Below are positions 9,317 to 21,014 of a stretch of DNA of 64,000 nt, piece after piece (within the stretch, counting starts at the first letter, position 1; every line of letters begins with the position of its first letter). A model generated the notes under the pieces. It ran no database searches, was not told the origin of the DNA, and saw only the letters and a list, made by a program, of their open reading frames with translations. A program made the translations under genes and the position numbers. The stretch spans positions 52,346 to 116,345 of the forward strand of contig NZ_ADNY01000029.1 in NCBI RefSeq assembly GCF_000178475.1, in the 5' to 3' direction. The DNA is from Lactobacillus amylolyticus DSM 11664. Lineage in GTDB: Bacteria; Bacillota; Bacilli; Lactobacillales; Lactobacillaceae.

Positions 9317-10867
9317 TTACTTATTTTCTTTATTCTTCTTTTCCATATCAGCCTTAACTTCTGCATCAATTGAAGGAACTGCTTCTGGACGCATTGTTGG
9401 GAAGAGCAATACATCACGGATAGCTGGAGCATCAGTCAAAAGCATTACCAAACGGTCAATACCGATACCCAAACCACCTGTAGGAGGCATACCGAATTCC
9501 ATCGCACGAAGGTAATCTTCATCGATCATATCAGCTTCATCGTTACCAGCATCACGTTCAGCCATTTGAGCTTCAAAACGAGCACGTTGATCATCAGGAT
9601 CGTTTAATTCTGAGAAGGCGTTGCCGTATTCTTCACCCATAATGTAAATTTCGAAACGGTCAGTAAATCTAGGATCATCGGCGGTCTTTTTAGCTAATGG
9701 TGAAATTTCTACTGGGTGACCGTAGACAAATGTTGGATCAACAATGGTTTTTTCACAGTACTTTTCAAAGAAGGCGTTAATTATGTGACCAACCTTCCAA
9801 TAGCTTTCACAGTGAATATCGTGATCTTCAGCAATCTTCTTGGCTTCTTCGTCAGTCATTGGCTTCCAGAAGTCAACACCGGTCTTTTCCTTAATCAAGT
9901 CAACCATGTGAACGCGGCGGAATGGCTTGCCTAAATCAATGTCTTGACCTTGGTAAGTAATCTTGCCATCTGGAGAAACAACCTTAGCAGCTGCACGAAT
10001 AATGCCTTCTGCTTCATCCATGACATCATGGAAGTCCCAGTATGCTGCATAACTTTCAAGTTCAGTAAATTCTGGGTTGTGGTGAGTGTCCAAACCTTCG
10101 TTTCTAAATACACGACCGATTTCGTAAACACGTTCCATATCGCCGACAATCAAACGCTTCAAAGGAAGTTCCAAAGCAATTCTCATGTAAAGGTCAATAT
10201 CCAAAGCGTTATGGTGAGTAATAAATGGACGAGCTTCAGCACCACCTGGAATATTGTGAAGAACTGGAGTTTCAACTTCCAAGAAGTCTCGCTTGTTTAA
10301 GTAGTCACGAATAGCTTGAATAATTTGAGTACGGTGAACAAAACGCATGTAGCTTTCACGGTTAGTGATTAAGTCAAGGTAACGTTGACGATAGATTTGC
10401 TCAACATCTTTCAAACCATGGTACTTATCTGGCAATGGACGGAGAGCTTTTGATAAGAAAGTAACGTGAAGTGCACGGATAGTTAATTCACCCGTATCAG
10501 TCTTCATGACTTCACCATCAATTCCTAAGAAATCACCAATATCAGATTTCTTGAAAATCTTGTAGTTGTCTTCACCAACGATGTCTTTACGTACGTAAAT
10601 TTGGATCTTGCCAGTCCGGTCATAAAGATCAGCAAAGCCTACCTTACCTTTACCACGTTTTGCAAGCATTCTGCCCGCGATCTTGGTCTTAGGCATATCT
10701 TCGTTTAATTCGTCTTTATCTTCCTTACTGTACTTTTCGTTCAAAGTTTTTGCTAAATCTTGACGATCAAACTTTCTCATGCCATATGGCTCAATACCAT
10801 TTTCACGCAGTTCTTCCATCTTTTGACGACGAGCGATCAATTGGTCGTTCATTTCATTCTTTGCCAA
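9317..10867 (-). CDS. lysS: Lysyl-tRNA synthetase, class II
   Basis: Charges tRNA-Lys; 516 residues. N-terminal OB-fold anticodon-binding domain (about 60-165) and class II catalytic core with motif 2 F-R-N-E-G near residue 255 and motif 3 G-L-G-I-G-I-D-R-L near residue 480. A short Lys/Glu-rich tail ends the protein. It starts 16 bp after dusB, so the two are one transcript. No T-box leader is present. Confidence 0.97.
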   Translation of the reverse strand: MAKNEMNDQLIARRQKMEELRENGIEPYGMRKFDRQDLAKTLNEKYSKEDKDELNEDMPKTKIAGRMLAKRGKGKVGFADLYDRTGKIQIYVRKDIVGEDNYKIFKKSDIGDFLGIDGEVMKTDTGELTIRALHVTFLSKALRPLPDKYHGLKDVEQIYRQRYLDLITNRESYMRFVHRTQIIQAIRDYLNKRDFLEVETPVLHNIPGGAEARPFITHHNALDIDLYMRIALELPLKRLIVGDMERVYEIGRVFRNEGLDTHHNPEFTELESYAAYWDFHDVMDEAEGIIRAAAKVVSPDGKITYQGQDIDLGKPFRRVHMVDLIKEKTGVDFWKPMTDEEAKKIAEDHDIHCESYWKVGHIINAFFEKYCEKTIVDPTFVYGHPVEISPLAKKTADDPRFTDRFEIYIMGEEYGNAFSELNDPDDQRARFEAQMAERDAGNDEADMIDEDYLRAMEFGMPPTGGLGIGIDRLVMLLTDAPAIRDVLLFPTMRPEAVPSIDAEVKADMEKKNKENK

Positions 10868-10883
10868 TGTATCTTTCCTCCAT

Positions 10884-11909
10884 TTATTTGTTCACTATAG
10901 CGCGTCTAGCTTCGCGTTCGGCCTGCCGTTTTTCATAGTCATCAACGAAATTGTCGAGCAAATCATATACTTCTTGACGTGTCCATACTTCATTTATTTT
11001 AGCACGAGTACGAGCTGAACGGGGAATTCCCTTTAAATAGTATGCTGCCTGTTGCCGAAATTCAGGGACGGCAATTTTTTCACCCTTTAATTCTACCAAA
11101 CCATCCAACTGATGTTTAGCAGTTGCTACTCGTTCACGCACAGTCTGTGGTTTTAGCTTTTCGCCAGTTTCAAGATAATGAACCATGTCTTTGATAATCC
11201 ATGGATTTCCCAAAGCTGCACGTCCAACCATTACTGCAGTCGAACCAATTTCATCCAGAGCCTTCTTAGCATCTTCAGGCGTACGAATATCTCCATTTGC
11301 TACAAAAGGAATATCCAGTGCGTTAGCTACATCATGCAACACTTCCCAGTCTGCATGACCCTGGTACATTTGTTTACGAGTTCTGCCGTGCATTGCAATC
11401 ATTGATGCTCCAGCTTCTTGAGCTGCTAACGCATTTTCAACTGCAAAAATATGCTTGCGATCCCAGCCGATTCTCATTTTAACCGTGACTGGCTTAGAAA
11501 CATTTTGCACAACGGCATGAACCATCTGGTAAATCTTGTTTGCATCCAATAGCCATTTTGAACCGGCATCGGTTTTAGTTACCTTGGGCACGGGACAACC
11601 CATATTAATGTCAATTATGTCAGCCGCAGTATGTTTATCAACATATTGAGCCGCTTCAAGCAAAGTTTCTTCCGTTCCCCCGAAAATCTGAATACTCATT
11701 GGGTGTTCACGTGGATCAACTTGCATCATGCTCAACGTTTTTTTGTTGCGATAAATAATTCCATGATCAGAGATCATTTCACAAACAACTAATCCTGCAC
11801 CGAATTCTTTGCACACCATTCTAAAAGCCGAATTTGAAACACCAGCCATTGGGGCAACTACAACTCGATTTGGGATAGTAATATCGCGTATTTTCCAGCT
11901 ATTATCCAC
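10884..11909 (-). CDS. dusB: tRNA-dihydrouridine synthase
   Basis: FMN-dependent reductase making dihydrouridine in tRNA D-loops. TIM barrel with the catalytic Cys in N-M-G-C-P-V-P-K-V (about residue 105), the flavin phosphate site near V-G-R-A-A-L-G-N-P, and A-N-G-D-I before it. Two adjacent starts are possible, TTG at 11910-11912 and GTG at 11907-11909. AAAGGA lies four bases from the TTG and seven from the GTG, so I prefer GTG (341 residues). It heads the dusB-lysS unit; its extended -10 (TGT-TACAAT) lies right at the end of the preceding terminator. Confidence 0.94.
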   Translation of the reverse strand: MDNSWKIRDITIPNRVVVAPMAGVSNSAFRMVCKEFGAGLVVCEMISDHGIIYRNKKTLSMMQVDPREHPMSIQIFGGTEETLLEAAQYVDKHTAADIIDINMGCPVPKVTKTDAGSKWLLDANKIYQMVHAVVQNVSKPVTVKMRIGWDRKHIFAVENALAAQEAGASMIAMHGRTRKQMYQGHADWEVLHDVANALDIPFVANGDIRTPEDAKKALDEIGSTAVMVGRAALGNPWIIKDMVHYLETGEKLKPQTVRERVATAKHQLDGLVELKGEKIAVPEFRQQAAYYLKGIPRSARTRAKINEVWTRQEVYDLLDNFVDDYEKRQAEREARRAIVNK

Positions 11910-11941
11910 CAAATCATCCTTTCAAATACTCCAATATTGTA

Positions 11942-11980
11942 ACAAAAAAAGCCCCTAAATGCGAAAGCACAGGGACTTAG
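11942..11980 (-). terminator. Terminator after hslO
   Basis: On the minus strand AAGTCCCT pairs with AGGGGCTT, with an inner GTGC/GCAT, followed by seven T. The dusB promoter begins within the T-run. Confidence 0.85.
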
Positions 11981-11995
11981 AAAATATTTTTTATT

Positions 11996-12886
11996 TTAAT
12001 AATCTTTTTCAGATGTCTTTTTAGCTAAAATTGCCTTTAATTCATCTTCACTGTAGTGGTATTTATTGCCGCAAAAACTGCAAGTCAATTCAGCACCATG
12101 ATCTTCATTAATCATTGCTTCTAACTGATCAGTTTTTAGCGTTTCCATAATACCGGCGTACTTTTCCTTAGAGCAATCGCAACTAAAGGCCACATCATCT
12201 TTTTCCAAAATCTTGCAGTCCGTGCCCAAAATCTTACGAGCCAAATCTTCTGGCGTCATTCCATCCAAAAATGAAGTCGACAAAGCTGGCAACGACTTAA
12301 TTCGTTTAATCGTTCTTGTAATCAGTTCGTCACTTGCACCTGGCAAGGCCTGCAGCATAAAGCCGCCAGCTTCACCAATTGTATTATTTGGATTAACAAA
12401 AACAGAAAGACCAACAGCAGAAGGAATTTGCTCTGATTTAGTCAAATAATATGCGAAGTCTTCCGCAATTTCACCAGAAACAATTGGTACTTGACCAGTG
12501 TATGGTTCTTTAAGTCCAAGATCTTTAGTTACTTCCAGCCAACCTTGTCCGACAGCCTTTTTAACATCAATATGTCCGTCTTTCTTAGGCGGCAAAGCAA
12601 TATGCGGATTCTTTACATAGCCTTTAACAGTTAAGTCAGATTTGGCAGTTACAATGGTTGGTCCCACTGGTCCATTTCCTAATAAACGCACTGTTAATTC
12701 TTCTTTATCCGTTAATTCAGCTCCTGCTAAAAGCAGACTGCCGACGATGGTTCTGCCCAAAACGGCTGAAGAAGCAGACCAGGTATCATGACGCTGTTGT
12801 GCTTCACCTACCACGCCTTTGGCTGTAATCGTCAATAAGCGAAGATTTTTGGTTTTATCAATTGATTTTACTAAATAATCGTTCAT
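11996..12886 (-). CDS. hslO: Redox-regulated chaperone Hsp33
   Basis: Cytosolic holdase activated by disulfide formation under oxidative plus heat stress. 296 residues, with the four zinc-binding cysteines at 236 and 238 (C-D-C) and 269 and 272 (C-S-F-C), the complete redox switch. It lies 50 bp after ftsH, with a terminator between, and before dusB. Confidence 0.97.
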   Translation of the reverse strand: MNDYLVKSIDKTKNLRLLTITAKGVVGEAQQRHDTWSASSAVLGRTIVGSLLLAGAELTDKEELTVRLLGNGPVGPTIVTAKSDLTVKGYVKNPHIALPPKKDGHIDVKKAVGQGWLEVTKDLGLKEPYTGQVPIVSGEIAEDFAYYLTKSEQIPSAVGLSVFVNPNNTIGEAGGFMLQALPGASDELITRTIKRIKSLPALSTSFLDGMTPEDLARKILGTDCKILEKDDVAFSCDCSKEKYAGIMETLKTDQLEAMINEDHGAELTCSFCGNKYHYSEDELKAILAKKTSEKDY

Positions 12887-12897
12887 TGCTTTCTCCT

Positions 12898-12932
12898 AAA
12901 AAAATAGAGCCCGTTACAGGCCCTATTTTTAT
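12898..12932 (-). terminator. Terminator after ftsH
   Basis: An interrupted stem (AAAATAG-GCC on one arm, GG-CTATTTTT on the other) with a TGTAAC loop and a following T-run on the minus strand. Confidence 0.75.
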
Positions 12933-12936
12933 TCAA

Positions 12937-15087
12937 TTATTCATCCTTATCATCAGAAGGTTGATCAGGTTCAGTTGACTCAGTAGTTTGAGTTGGTTGA
13001 ACTTGATCATCTTTTGGTTTTTCCGGTTCATTTTCTGAAGGGGTATCTAATTCATTTGCAGCCTGTTTAGCTTCAACTTCATCTTGATCCTTCTTTTCAG
13101 CCTTTAAAACTTCCTTCTTCTCTGCAGCAGCCCTTGCTTCTTCATAAGTTGAAATTTTAGACTCACTAGGATATTCTTCTTCATCCTTTTCAGGCATCTT
13201 GCCAGTCTTGTATAAAGACATGATTTGCTTTTCGTTCAAGGTTTCGTACTTCAGCAATGCATCAGCAATTAACTTATGCTTTTCACGATTATCCTTAACA
13301 ATTTCAAGAGCCTTGGCATGAGCCTTATCTAAGATCTTCTTAACTGCTTCATCAATCTTAGTAGAAGTTGCTTCACTATATGGCTTCATGCCGTAAGGAT
13401 TGGTTTCGCCTTCTTTTTCAAGCTCAACCATTCCTAACTCATCAGTCATACCGTAATTTACAACCATGCTATGAGCAATTTGGGTAGCTTGTTCGAAGTC
13501 GTTGGAAGCACCAGTTGATTTATCACCAATCGTAGCTTCTTCTCCGGCACGACCACCCATCAAACCAACAATTTGTTCAAATAATTGCTTCTTGGTCAAA
13601 ATAAATTGATCGTCTTTTGGAAGCATGATGTTGTAACCGCCGGCACGGCCACGAGGAACAATCGTAACTTTACGAACAGTACGAGAATCGCTCAAGACCA
13701 AACCACAGATTGCGTGACCAGCTTCGTGGTAAGCGACTCGTTTTCTTTCTTGTTCAGAAATTAAACGACCCTTCTTGGCTGGACCTGCAACAACACGGTC
13801 TTCAGCTTCATCAATATCTGAAGCGGTAATTTCATTCCCATTGCGACGTGCAGCAACAAGGGCAGCTTCATTCAAGACGTTAGCTAAATCAGCACCAACA
13901 AAGCCTGGAGTTTGACGAGCAACTTCTTTTAAGTCAACGTCAGGAGCAAGTGGCTTATTCTTGGCATGAACTTTCAAAATAGCTTCACGTTCGCGAACAT
14001 CAGGAAGACCAACTAAAACTTTACGGTCAAAACGACCTGAACGAAGCAAAGCTGGGTCCAAAACATCTGAACGGTTAGTAGCAGCGATAACGATAACACC
14101 TTCATCGCCTTCAAAACCATCCATTTCAACCAATAATTGGTTTAATGTTTGTTCACGTTCATCATTGCCGCCACCCATGCCATTGCCACGACGACGACCA
14201 ATCGCATCAATTTCATCAATGAAGATGATACTTGGTGCATTCTTCTTGGCATTGTTAAACAAATCACGTACACGACTTGCACCAACACCAACAAACATTT
14301 CAACGAAGTCTGAACCTGACATTGAATAGAATGGAACGTTAGCTTCACCAGCTACAGCACGAGCAAGTAAAGTCTTACCAGTACCAGGAGGACCCTCAAG
14401 CAAAACACCAGATGGAATTTTGGCACCTAACTTAGTGTATTTTGCTGGATTCTTCAAAAATTCGACAACTTCAACTAATTCTTGTTTTTCTTCTTCTTCA
14501 CCGGCTACGTCAGAGAAACGTACCTTGTTCTTAGACGGATCTTCTGGCTTAACGTGGGAACGACCGAAGTTCATAATTCCGCCTTGGCCACGTCCAGCAC
14601 CACCTTGATTCATCATCATCCAAAGCATAACAATGAACAAAATGGTTGGCACAAGCATGACAATCGTTGAAATCCAATTACCAGTTTGTGATTCTCCTTG
14701 TGTCGTCATCCGAGCATTATTCTTTTGTGCCAAGCTCTGCACAGTGGAAACGCTAGAATCATTTTGCAACATTGTGGTTGAAAAGCGAGTTACGCTTTGG
14801 CCAGATTTGCTATTGAAGAAATCTAGGCTATTGCTTGATTGACTTGTTGATTTTTGTGCTTTCTTGTAAGTACCTGAAACAGTATAGACACCATTAGCAG
14901 GCTGAACGCTAAAGTTTTTAACTTTGCCTTGACGTAAATCCTTAACGAATTCTGAATAACTGATATTTTCAGTGCTTCCAGAACTGCTAGAACCGCCGAG
15001 TGCCCAGTTGATTCCCCATAGGAGCAGAAGGAACACAACTATATAGAAAAGGCCATTTGACAACAGCCGATTCCGGTTATTCTTCAT
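12937..15087 (-). CDS. ftsH: ATP-dependent zinc metalloprotease FtsH
   Basis: Membrane-anchored AAA protease for quality control. 716 residues: two membrane segments (about 10-30 and 138-160) around an extracellular loop, Walker A G-P-P-G-T-G-K-T at 232-239, zinc site H-E-A-G-H at 454-458 and an acidic, Glu/Lys/Asp-rich C-terminal tail of about 80 residues. An in-frame TTG at 15102 lies upstream, but the ribosome site GGAGG falls between it and the ATG at 15085-15087, so the ATG is the start. It lies 84 bp after tilS, as is usual in Firmicutes. Confidence 0.96.
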   Translation of the reverse strand: MKNNRNRLLSNGLFYIVVFLLLLWGINWALGGSSSSGSTENISYSEFVKDLRQGKVKNFSVQPANGVYTVSGTYKKAQKSTSQSSNSLDFFNSKSGQSVTRFSTTMLQNDSSVSTVQSLAQKNNARMTTQGESQTGNWISTIVMLVPTILFIVMLWMMMNQGGAGRGQGGIMNFGRSHVKPEDPSKNKVRFSDVAGEEEEKQELVEVVEFLKNPAKYTKLGAKIPSGVLLEGPPGTGKTLLARAVAGEANVPFYSMSGSDFVEMFVGVGASRVRDLFNNAKKNAPSIIFIDEIDAIGRRRGNGMGGGNDEREQTLNQLLVEMDGFEGDEGVIVIAATNRSDVLDPALLRSGRFDRKVLVGLPDVREREAILKVHAKNKPLAPDVDLKEVARQTPGFVGADLANVLNEAALVAARRNGNEITASDIDEAEDRVVAGPAKKGRLISEQERKRVAYHEAGHAICGLVLSDSRTVRKVTIVPRGRAGGYNIMLPKDDQFILTKKQLFEQIVGLMGGRAGEEATIGDKSTGASNDFEQATQIAHSMVVNYGMTDELGMVELEKEGETNPYGMKPYSEATSTKIDEAVKKILDKAHAKALEIVKDNREKHKLIADALLKYETLNEKQIMSLYKTGKMPEKDEEEYPSESKISTYEEARAAAEKKEVLKAEKKDQDEVEAKQAANELDTPSENEPEKPKDDQVQPTQTTESTEPDQPSDDKDE

Positions 15088-15171
15088 AAAAAACCTCCGC
15101 AAAGTTTCTAAAAGTTATACGAATAAAAGTTTAACACAAATCTACGTATAGCACTAATTTTTTACAAGTTC

Positions 15172-16434
15172 TTATTCTTTTTTTAAACGATATACATAAT
15201 AATGTTGAGCGTTTTCAATCCACCTTTGATCGCGATAGCATTTTTCTACAAAAATTGCCTGGTTTTTCTGATTAAAAACAGCTAGACACAGTGATCGCAG
15301 TTCGTTTGGAATCGCTGCTTGAGCAAACATTTTCTTTGCCTTGGCATGTTGCCCATTTTGCAATTGCAATTTGCTGCCTGCAGGCAAAGAAGCAATTTTA
15401 AATTCATGCTCATCTGACCAAAAATCACCAATTAAAGGCAAAGAATGCTCAACTACACTAAGCATAAATTTATGATCACGAAATGTAAACTCCTCTTCGG
15501 CGCGAACAACTTTTGGTTCCTGCCTAAGAAGCAGCTTTTGCGGCCATAAATAATAATATTTTTGATAAAGACGCAAATTATAACCTGTGAGATAGTGGCT
15601 GCAGCGTTTATGCCAAGTCTGCCAAATAAAGTTTTGCCAGAAATAAGCCCGCTGCCTTTGATCAAGTTGGAGTAAGGCTTCTCCTTTAATGCGATAAGCC
15701 TGATCTAAAAATCGTTCTGGTCTTCCAATCTCTGCCACTTTTTCATCAGCTAAAGCCGTCAGTACTTTTTCATCATCACTATAACGCAAGGCATTTTCCA
15801 GCAAATGGGAATTTTCCTTTTTTAGCAGTGGGACCACATGGTGCCGCAAGCGATTGCGCAATGTATCGTCTTTGGCATTGGTTTCATCTTCAATAAAAGC
15901 GATATGATGCTGCTGATCATATTCAAGCAGTTCCGCCTTAGAAGTTGATAAAAGTGGACGCAGCAGCGCTGTACCATGCATTTTCCCAACAGCTTGCAGG
16001 CTATTCATTTCTTGCGGATTTCCAGAACGAATAAATTTTAATAGAATATTTTCCAGCAAATCATCCCCGTGATGAGCCGTTAATAAATAATCTGCTTGAT
16101 ATTGGGCAACTACCTGGCTTAAAAAAGCGTAGCGAAAATGCCGTGCGGCTGCTTCAATGCCAGTTCGCGGCTGCTCTTTTTTAAGCCAAACCCCCTTTGC
16201 CAACGGCAAATTATGCGAATGGCAATATTCCGTTAAAAGCTCGGTCTCCTTCTGACTGTCAACACGCAGTTGATGATCAAAATGCGCCACAATTAGCGAA
16301 AAATTATGACTTTTACGCAGTTCATTCAGCATATCGAGCAAGGCCATCGAATCCGGACCGCCACTGGCCGCAATTACCAATTTTTTATTATTTAGCTTAA
16401 TTTGATGCTGTTTGAAAAAAAGTTCAATCTTCAT
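15172..16434 (-). CDS. tilS: tRNA(Ile)-lysidine synthase
   Basis: ATP-dependent enzyme that changes C34 of tRNA-Ile(CAU) to lysidine so that it reads AUA; essential. 420 residues with the PP-loop S-G-G-P-D-S at 24-29 and the C-terminal substrate-recognition domain after residue 300. The start ATG has a modest AGGT site. A strong terminator ends only nine bases before the ATG, so expression needs read-through from the divIC operon or an unrecognised promoter. Confidence 0.95.
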   Translation of the reverse strand: MKIELFFKQHQIKLNNKKLVIAASGGPDSMALLDMLNELRKSHNFSLIVAHFDHQLRVDSQKETELLTEYCHSHNLPLAKGVWLKKEQPRTGIEAAARHFRYAFLSQVVAQYQADYLLTAHHGDDLLENILLKFIRSGNPQEMNSLQAVGKMHGTALLRPLLSTSKAELLEYDQQHHIAFIEDETNAKDDTLRNRLRHHVVPLLKKENSHLLENALRYSDDEKVLTALADEKVAEIGRPERFLDQAYRIKGEALLQLDQRQRAYFWQNFIWQTWHKRCSHYLTGYNLRLYQKYYYLWPQKLLLRQEPKVVRAEEEFTFRDHKFMLSVVEHSLPLIGDFWSDEHEFKIASLPAGSKLQLQNGQHAKAKKMFAQAAIPNELRSLCLAVFNQKNQAIFVEKCYRDQRWIENAQHYYVYRLKKE

Positions 16435-16442
16435 TTTTACCT

Positions 16443-16467
16443 AGAAAAAATGACCCTTCCGGGTCAT
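16443..16467 (-). terminator. Terminator immediately upstream of tilS
   Basis: Perfect 7-bp stem ATGACCC/GGGTCAT with GGAA tetraloop (16450-16467) and TTTTTT on the minus strand. It sits between the S1-domain gene and tilS within what would otherwise be one operon. Confidence 0.85.
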
Positions 16468-16470
16468 CAA

Positions 16471-16830
16471 TTAATCCTCAGCTAATACCTGCTTTAGCTG
16501 CTTAATCTCAGCTTTGGCATCTGCTGCTGTTTGATTCAATATTTTACTAAAATCCTGTTCCTTGACCTTAGAAAATCGATTACGATGATCAATTAAATCA
16601 GGATCATTAACGCGGGCTAGAGATAAACCTAACCGTCCTTTATAATTATGAACGACCACAACGCGCAATTCATCACCAACACGATGCTGATTTCTTTCTC
16701 TAAGCCAATTGCCATCAAAATCTTTATGATGGATTAATCCAGATTTATGTCCCGGCAAAGTTAAAAAGATACCCAAATCAGTGATGTTGTTGATGACGCC
16801 TGTTACACGTTGACCAACTTCATATTTCAT
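16471..16830 (-). CDS. yabR: S1 RNA-binding domain protein (YabR type)
   Basis: 119 residues: an S1 domain (about 1-75, starting V-G-Q-R-V-T-G-V-I and ending G-R-L-G-L-S-L-A) followed by a short charged tail. A similar small S1 protein follows divIC in Bacillus. It probably binds RNA or the ribosome; the exact role is unknown. Its start overlaps the divIC stop by one base, so the two are translationally coupled. Confidence 0.88.
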   Translation of the reverse strand: MKYEVGQRVTGVINNITDLGIFLTLPGHKSGLIHHKDFDGNWLRERNQHRVGDELRVVVVHNYKGRLGLSLARVNDPDLIDHRNRFSKVKEQDFSKILNQTAADAKAEIKQLKQVLAED

Positions 16831-17201
16831 TAATTGTTGTCTCCATTAGGAATAGAATAAACTTTTTCGTTAGTCTTACTATACAAAAACTTATTCCGGA
16901 TAAATTTAGCTACGTAGTCGGTATCTTTCAAATTATTGCGTTCTTGCGTCAACTTTTCGTCTTTTGTCTTTACCGTATTCAAATTCTTCTTTGCGACTTC
17001 AACTTGCTGATTAATTCTTGCGGTTTGCGACACTTTGATGCCGATTTGAATGCCTAAGGCCACAAAGATAATTGCAAAGACAGCAATAATCCGATTGCGA
17101 CGAACGCGATGAATTTCTTTTTCTCTGTTAGCTTGTTTCTTTCTCAGTCTTGCTTCTCGTTCTTGTGGGCTTTCTGAGTTATAAATTCGTGGTCCGTTCA
17201 T
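16830..17201 (-). CDS. divIC: Septum formation initiator DivIC/FtsB-like
   Basis: 123-residue bitopic divisome protein. Basic cytoplasmic N-terminus, one membrane segment (about 38-55), then an extracellular coiled coil (about 56-105). It works with FtsL and DivIB at the division site. Located between rqcP (59 bp upstream) and the S1-domain gene, the standard context. Confidence 0.92.
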   Translation of the reverse strand: MNGPRIYNSESPQEREARLRKKQANREKEIHRVRRNRIIAVFAIIFVALGIQIGIKVSQTARINQQVEVAKKNLNTVKTKDEKLTQERNNLKDTDYVAKFIRNKFLYSKTNEKVYSIPNGDNN

Positions 17202-17260
17202 TTTTGATCCCCTACTACCAAAATAAAAATACTGCTTGTATCATAACAGTGTTTCACGTT

Positions 17261-17503
17261 TTAATCAACGATCTCATATAATTCGCTGGCTTCTGCCTTC
17301 TTGGTAGTTTCTCTGATATCAAGCACCTTAGCCTTTACTTGGCGGGTACCGTAGCCTACTTCAATGCTGTCGCCAACTTTGACATCATAGCTTGATTTAA
17401 CGACACGACCGTTGACCTTAATTCTGCCTTGATCTGCCAATTCTTTAGCAACGGTTCTTCTTTTTACCAAGCGTGAAACTTTTAAAAATTTATCGATTCT
17501 CAT
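17261..17503 (-). CDS. rqcP: S4-domain ribosome quality-control protein RqcP
   Basis: 80-residue S4 RNA-binding protein (formerly YabO/HslR-like). The S4 fold starts M-R-I-D-K-F-L-K-V-S-R-L-V-K-R-R. In Bacillus it binds obstructed 50S subunits with RqcH during alanine tailing of stalled chains. It follows mfd by 11 bp in the same operon. Confidence 0.9.
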   Translation of the reverse strand: MRIDKFLKVSRLVKRRTVAKELADQGRIKVNGRVVKSSYDVKVGDSIEVGYGTRQVKAKVLDIRETTKKAEASELYEIVD

Positions 17504-17514
17504 TTTCTACCTCA

Positions 17515-20500
17515 TTATCTCTGAATAATATCGCTTGCTGCTTGTAAAAAAGTGGTCAATTCATTAAACAGCTGACGATTGTTCATTTTATCTGGCAATT
17601 CTAATAAAACCACCAGCTTCTTCTCTGGCGTCAAATTAATTCTTGCCTTTAAGCTGACGTGCTCAAGTGCTCTAAAAATATTTGGCCCTTCTAATTCACG
17701 TGAAGCTGCTAGATCAAATTCAACTCTAATCTTGTCTTTTTTATTTTTGATAACGCTCAAGACTTGTGCAAGATCTGCATCGATCTTTAATCCGGCAATT
17801 GCCAGCAAATTTTCAACTGCAGCAGGATAATCGCCGAAACGATCAATCAATTCATCTTCAATTTTATCAAGTTCATCTTGACTATTGACAGATTTAATCT
17901 TCTTGTAAAATTCAATTTTTTCTTCTTGATCAGCAATATAGGATGCCGGAATATAAGCTTCAAAACCCAAGTCAATTTCAGCATTAGACTTTTTAACTTT
18001 CTTCTTGCCTTTGCGTTCTTTAATCGCATCGCTAAGCATTTGTGAATAAAGATCGTAACCGACGCTGTCAATAAAGCCGTGCTGCTGTGACCCCAGCATG
18101 TTTCCGGCACCACGAATCGCCAAGTCGCGCATCGCAATTTTGAAACCCGATCCTAATTCAGTAAAATCACGAATTGCATCCAGCCGCTTTTCTCTTACTT
18201 CGGTTAGCACCTTATTTTGCTTGTATAAAAAGTATGCATAAGCTAACCGTGCACTGCGTCCAATCCGACCACGCAATTGATAAAGCTGACTTAAGCCGTA
18301 ATGGTCTGCATCTTCAATAATCATTGTATTGACATTTGGCATATCAATCCCAGTTTCGATAATTGTCGTTGTAACCAAAACATCAAATTCACGGTTTAAA
18401 AAGCGGTAGAGAATATCCTCCAGTTGATTTTGACTCATACGCCCATGAGCACTGGCAATTCTAGCGTTTGGCAGCAATTTTTCAAGACGAGCGACTACTT
18501 CATCAATATCGCCAATCCGGTTGTGCAGGTAAAATACCTGGCCACCACGCTGCATTTCTCTTAAACAAGCATCCCTAATAACGCTTGGCGTCTGTTCCAT
18601 AACATAGGTCTGAATTGGATACCGGTTCTGCGGCGGTGTTTCCATTACTGACAGATCACGCACGCCTACCATTGACATATGAAGAGTACGTGGAATTGGC
18701 GTAGCAGTTAAAGTCAAAACATCAATGTTAGCCTTCATCTGCTTTAGTTTTTCTTTGTGCTTAACTCCAAAGCGCTGCTCCTCATCGATAATTAATAGGC
18801 CAAGATCCTTAAAATGAACGTCTTTTGACAAAATCCGGTGAGTACCGACAACTAGATCAATCTTTCCATCTTCTAAGCCGGCAATAATTTTCTTGGATTC
18901 TGCTGGTGTTTGAAAACGTGAGAGCATGGCAGTATTAACCGGAAAATCTTTAAATCGATCCTGAATTGTTTCGTAATGCTGCTGCGCCAAAATTGTCGTT
19001 GGCACTAAAAAGGCCACTTGCTTGTTGTCTTGAATTGCTTTAAAAGCTGCCCTAAGTGCAACTTCGGTTTTACCAAAACCAACATCTCCTACTAGCAGGC
19101 GATCCATTGGCTTGGGCTTTTCCATATCTGCTTTTATTTCTTTAATCGAACGCAACTGGTCTGGTGTTTCAACATACGGAAAGGCATCGTCAAACTTCCG
19201 TTGCAGCTCATCATCCGGTGAAAAAGCAAAGCCTTTTTCAGATTCGCGTGCAGCATAAAGGTTGATCAAATCGTCAGCAATATCTTCAACTTTGGATTGT
19301 ACCTTCCGTTTGGTCTTAGCCCATTCGCTGCCGCCTAATTTATTGATATGCGGAGTTTTGCCTTCTGAAGCGACATATTTTTGTACTAGACGCAACTGAT
19401 CAGCTGGAACAAATAATTGATCGCCGTGCTGATAAGTAATTGTGATGTAATCACGTTTTACGCCATTATTCTCCAGCGTCTTGATTCCCTCAAAACGCCC
19501 GATCCCGTGGTTGACGTGAACAACATAGTCGCCAGGTTTTAATTCCGTATAATTTCGCAGACGTTGAGCATTTTCTAATGTTTTAATTCGGCGTTTATGC
19601 TGCGGACGTTTGTTAAATAATTCGCGCTCAGTTAAATAAACAAGGTTGACGCTTGGCAAAGTAAAACCGCTGGCAAAACCACCAACAATAATCTGCGCCT
19701 TTTTTTCACTAAGCTCATCTTCATGAACTACCGGAATATCGAGATCAAAATCACGCATTGTTTGGGCCATTTGCTTTGCGCGCTTATCATTATCAGCTTG
19801 CAAAACTACAGTCTGTCCTGATTTGTAGTAGCTTTCCAATTCTGTACGAATGAGAGGCATTTGACTAAAGAATTGTTCTGGCTCACGCGTGGTCCAGTCC
19901 AGCATTTGTCCAAAGCGAATCCTGCCCATGCTTCTTTGAAAAAGTGAAAAGTAAATTCGATGGTGACGGTCGCGAGTCATAACTTTGGTGTAATCTGACC
20001 GCAATTTTTGGCCAGGAAGAAGAGCACCAATCTTTAATTCATCATCAATAAAGCCCTGATTTTGCTGATCAACAGTTTCAACAGCTTGTTTTATAAGAGG
20101 TAAATCGTCCAAAAACAGCAAGCCGTCTTTTGCTAAATAATCAACAAGGCTGCTAGGCTTTTTTATTAAAAAATCAATCAGGAAGGCATAGTTGCTAGGC
20201 AGACCACCATCATTCAGCTCATCCAATACTTGAGTGAAATGATCCTTTACCGCCTTTTGATCCGCTTTTGACTCAGACATCGCCGCCTTAATTTCTGCAG
20301 CCGCTTGACTTATTGCATCTGCAGAAAAGACGCGATCTTGTGCTGGTCCTACAACTAGTCGCTTTATCTCTCGCTGACTGCGCTGCGTCGATAAATCAAA
20401 TTCTTTAATCGTATCAACTTCATCGCCAAAGAATTCAATTCTAACGGGATTTTCTTGGTCTAAAGGATAAATATCCAAGATATCGCCACGGATGGCAAAC

Positions 20501-21012
20501 TCACCTGGCCGTGCTACTAAAGCTTCACGATGATAGCCAGCAGCAAGCAGCCATTTGTTCATTTCGCCTAAATCATATTCTTTATCTTGCACGAATTCCC
20601 GTTTAAAAGCGGCAAAGTCCTTCACTGCGGACAACTTGTACTGCAATCCTTGAGGTGTCGTAATGACAACTCCGGACTTCTGCCCCAACAAAAAATTAAG
20701 CGTCTGAATTCGGCTGCTAAGTTCATCTGGTGAGGCTAAAGCCGTTTGGGTGGCTAAAGTGCTATCAACTGGGAAATACTGTACTTGTCCATCATCCATA
20801 ATGCCGCTGAGCTCATTGAAGATATTTTGTGCCTTGTTTTCATTTTCTTCAATTACCAGCAATGACACCTTTTTTTCAGTGACAATCTGTTTTAAGAGTA
20901 GACTAAAAGCACCGGCATTAGCGCCAGTGATTAGTGAGTTTTTTACTTGTGATGTTTTTGCAATAAAATTGGTTAAATTCTGATCTTTTTTGACAAAATC
21001 TGTTAAACGCAT
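17515..21012 (-). CDS. mfd: Transcription-repair coupling factor Mfd
   Basis: 1165-residue ATP-dependent translocase that removes stalled RNA polymerase and recruits UvrA. N-terminal UvrB-like region (1-300), RNA polymerase-interacting Tudor domain (about 490-550, K-P-G-D-Y-V-V-H), RecG-like motor with Walker A G-D-V-G-F-G-K-T at 642-649 and D-E-E-Q motif II, and a C-terminal autoinhibitory domain. It begins two bases after the pth stop. Confidence 0.97.
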   Translation of the reverse strand: MRLTDFVKKDQNLTNFIAKTSQVKNSLITGANAGAFSLLLKQIVTEKKVSLLVIEENENKAQNIFNELSGIMDDGQVQYFPVDSTLATQTALASPDELSSRIQTLNFLLGQKSGVVITTPQGLQYKLSAVKDFAAFKREFVQDKEYDLGEMNKWLLAAGYHREALVARPGEFAIRGDILDIYPLDQENPVRIEFFGDEVDTIKEFDLSTQRSQREIKRLVVGPAQDRVFSADAISQAAAEIKAAMSESKADQKAVKDHFTQVLDELNDGGLPSNYAFLIDFLIKKPSSLVDYLAKDGLLFLDDLPLIKQAVETVDQQNQGFIDDELKIGALLPGQKLRSDYTKVMTRDRHHRIYFSLFQRSMGRIRFGQMLDWTTREPEQFFSQMPLIRTELESYYKSGQTVVLQADNDKRAKQMAQTMRDFDLDIPVVHEDELSEKKAQIIVGGFASGFTLPSVNLVYLTERELFNKRPQHKRRIKTLENAQRLRNYTELKPGDYVVHVNHGIGRFEGIKTLENNGVKRDYITITYQHGDQLFVPADQLRLVQKYVASEGKTPHINKLGGSEWAKTKRKVQSKVEDIADDLINLYAARESEKGFAFSPDDELQRKFDDAFPYVETPDQLRSIKEIKADMEKPKPMDRLLVGDVGFGKTEVALRAAFKAIQDNKQVAFLVPTTILAQQHYETIQDRFKDFPVNTAMLSRFQTPAESKKIIAGLEDGKIDLVVGTHRILSKDVHFKDLGLLIIDEEQRFGVKHKEKLKQMKANIDVLTLTATPIPRTLHMSMVGVRDLSVMETPPQNRYPIQTYVMEQTPSVIRDACLREMQRGGQVFYLHNRIGDIDEVVARLEKLLPNARIASAHGRMSQNQLEDILYRFLNREFDVLVTTTIIETGIDMPNVNTMIIEDADHYGLSQLYQLRGRIGRSARLAYAYFLYKQNKVLTEVREKRLDAIRDFTELGSGFKIAMRDLAIRGAGNMLGSQQHGFIDSVGYDLYSQMLSDAIKERKGKKKVKKSNAEIDLGFEAYIPASYIADQEEKIEFYKKIKSVNSQDELDKIEDELIDRFGDYPAAVENLLAIAGLKIDADLAQVLSVIKNKKDKIRVEFDLAASRELEGPNIFRALEHVSLKARINLTPEKKLVVLLELPDKMNNRQLFNELTTFLQAASDIIQR

Positions 21013-21014
21013 TT

